From contig JAQWCB010000057.1 of NCBI GenBank assembly GCA_028707375.1, positions 1 to 6,132 of the forward strand: a stretch of DNA of 6,132 bases, read 5' to 3'. Below are positions 5,968 to 6,132 of the stretch, one piece after another. A program made the translations under genes and the position numbers. Within the stretch, counting starts at the first letter, position 1. Each line of letters begins with the position of its first letter. This DNA comes from Bacilli bacterium (GTDB lineage: Bacteria > Bacillota_I > Bacilli_A > RFN20 > CAG-288). The notes under the pieces are model-generated. The model was not told the origin of the DNA. It searched no databases and saw only the letters and a program-made list of their open reading frames with translations.

Positions 5968-6132
5968 TGGCCGATAAGAAACAGCGAATCCAAAACGTTA
6001 TTGGTAAAAATATTTCTGACATTATTTTTACTATGAAGAATGATGTAACTAACTTGGCCTCGGTCAATGAAGTGGTAGTCAATCACGACAATTCACTAGC
6101 CAAGATATATGTAACTCATCTTCAGCCGGAGG
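5967..6132 (+). CDS. rbfA: 30S ribosome-binding factor RbfA, 3' truncated by window edge
   Basis: The ATG at 5967 shares its A with the infB stop (TAATG), so the two genes are probably translationally coupled; GAGGAG (5953-5958) lies eight bases upstream. The 55 visible residues begin [20 protein letters not shown] and continue through SVNEVVVNHDNSLAKIYVTHL. This fits the RbfA pattern: an N-terminal helix with R..+.I...+s.ii, then V..V.vs.D...AKvYvs of the KH-like domain. RbfA binds the 30S subunit during late assembly and acts with RimP, encoded at the other end of this operon. B. subtilis has ylxP between infB and rbfA; here it is absent. The remainder lies beyond the window. Confidence 0.9.
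   Translation, partial: MADKKQRIQNVIGKNISDIIFTMKNDVTNLASVNEVVVNHDNSLAKIYVTHLQPE

Noticed and set aside
5817..6086. Minus-strand open frame across the infB-rbfA junction
   Set aside because: Antisense to two conserved genes with correct overlap; no supporting features.
1..6132. CRISPR array, insertion sequence, prophage or defence system
   Set aside because: No spaced direct repeats, transposase, integrase or defence-type domain was seen; apart from the kinase the window is core translation and transcription genes.

Overview
The window has two unrelated parts. Its left edge cuts into a cell-surface polysaccharide (capsule/exopolysaccharide) regulator. After a strong terminator and a new promoter comes the conserved nusA-infB translation/transcription operon, in the order rimP, nusA, ylxR, ylxQ, infB, rbfA (the last cut by the right edge). 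Everything recognisable is on the + strand.

Organism: the rimP-nusA-ylxR-ylxQ-infB order is typical of Bacillota. The moderately AT-rich composition, AGGAGG-type ribosome sites, TTG start of rimP, short IF2 N-terminal region and a NusA without E. coli-type AR repeats all suggest a low-GC Gram-positive (Bacilli, Erysipelotrichia or a related Mollicutes-like lineage). TGG encodes Trp and TGA serves as a stop, so the code is standard and it is not a Mycoplasma. The long acidic NusA tail recalls Mollicutes, but I cannot name a genus. Synteny differs from B. subtilis in two ways: polC is not upstream of rimP, and ylxP is missing between infB and rbfA.

Layout: 1-1064 is the C-terminal part of a Wzz-like membrane anchor fused to a BY-kinase (tyrosine kinase) domain with several altered signature motifs. 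1065-1309 is a compact regulatory gap holding the intrinsic terminator of the surface-polysaccharide gene, a near-consensus sigma-A promoter, a short structured leader and a second terminator-like hairpin just before the rimP ribosome site (a candidate attenuator). 1310-6132 is the operon, with gaps of 27 bases or less, or overlaps.

How the operon works together: RimP and RbfA mature the 30S subunit; NusA controls pausing and termination and may read the attenuator in front of its own operon; YlxR and YlxQ are small RNA-binding proteins (RNase P-related and K-turn-binding in B. subtilis); IF2 delivers initiator tRNA. Most of the window is ordinary core genome. The points most worth a second look are the motif-degenerate kinase, the leader attenuator, the NusA acidic tail and the altered NusA KH1 loop.
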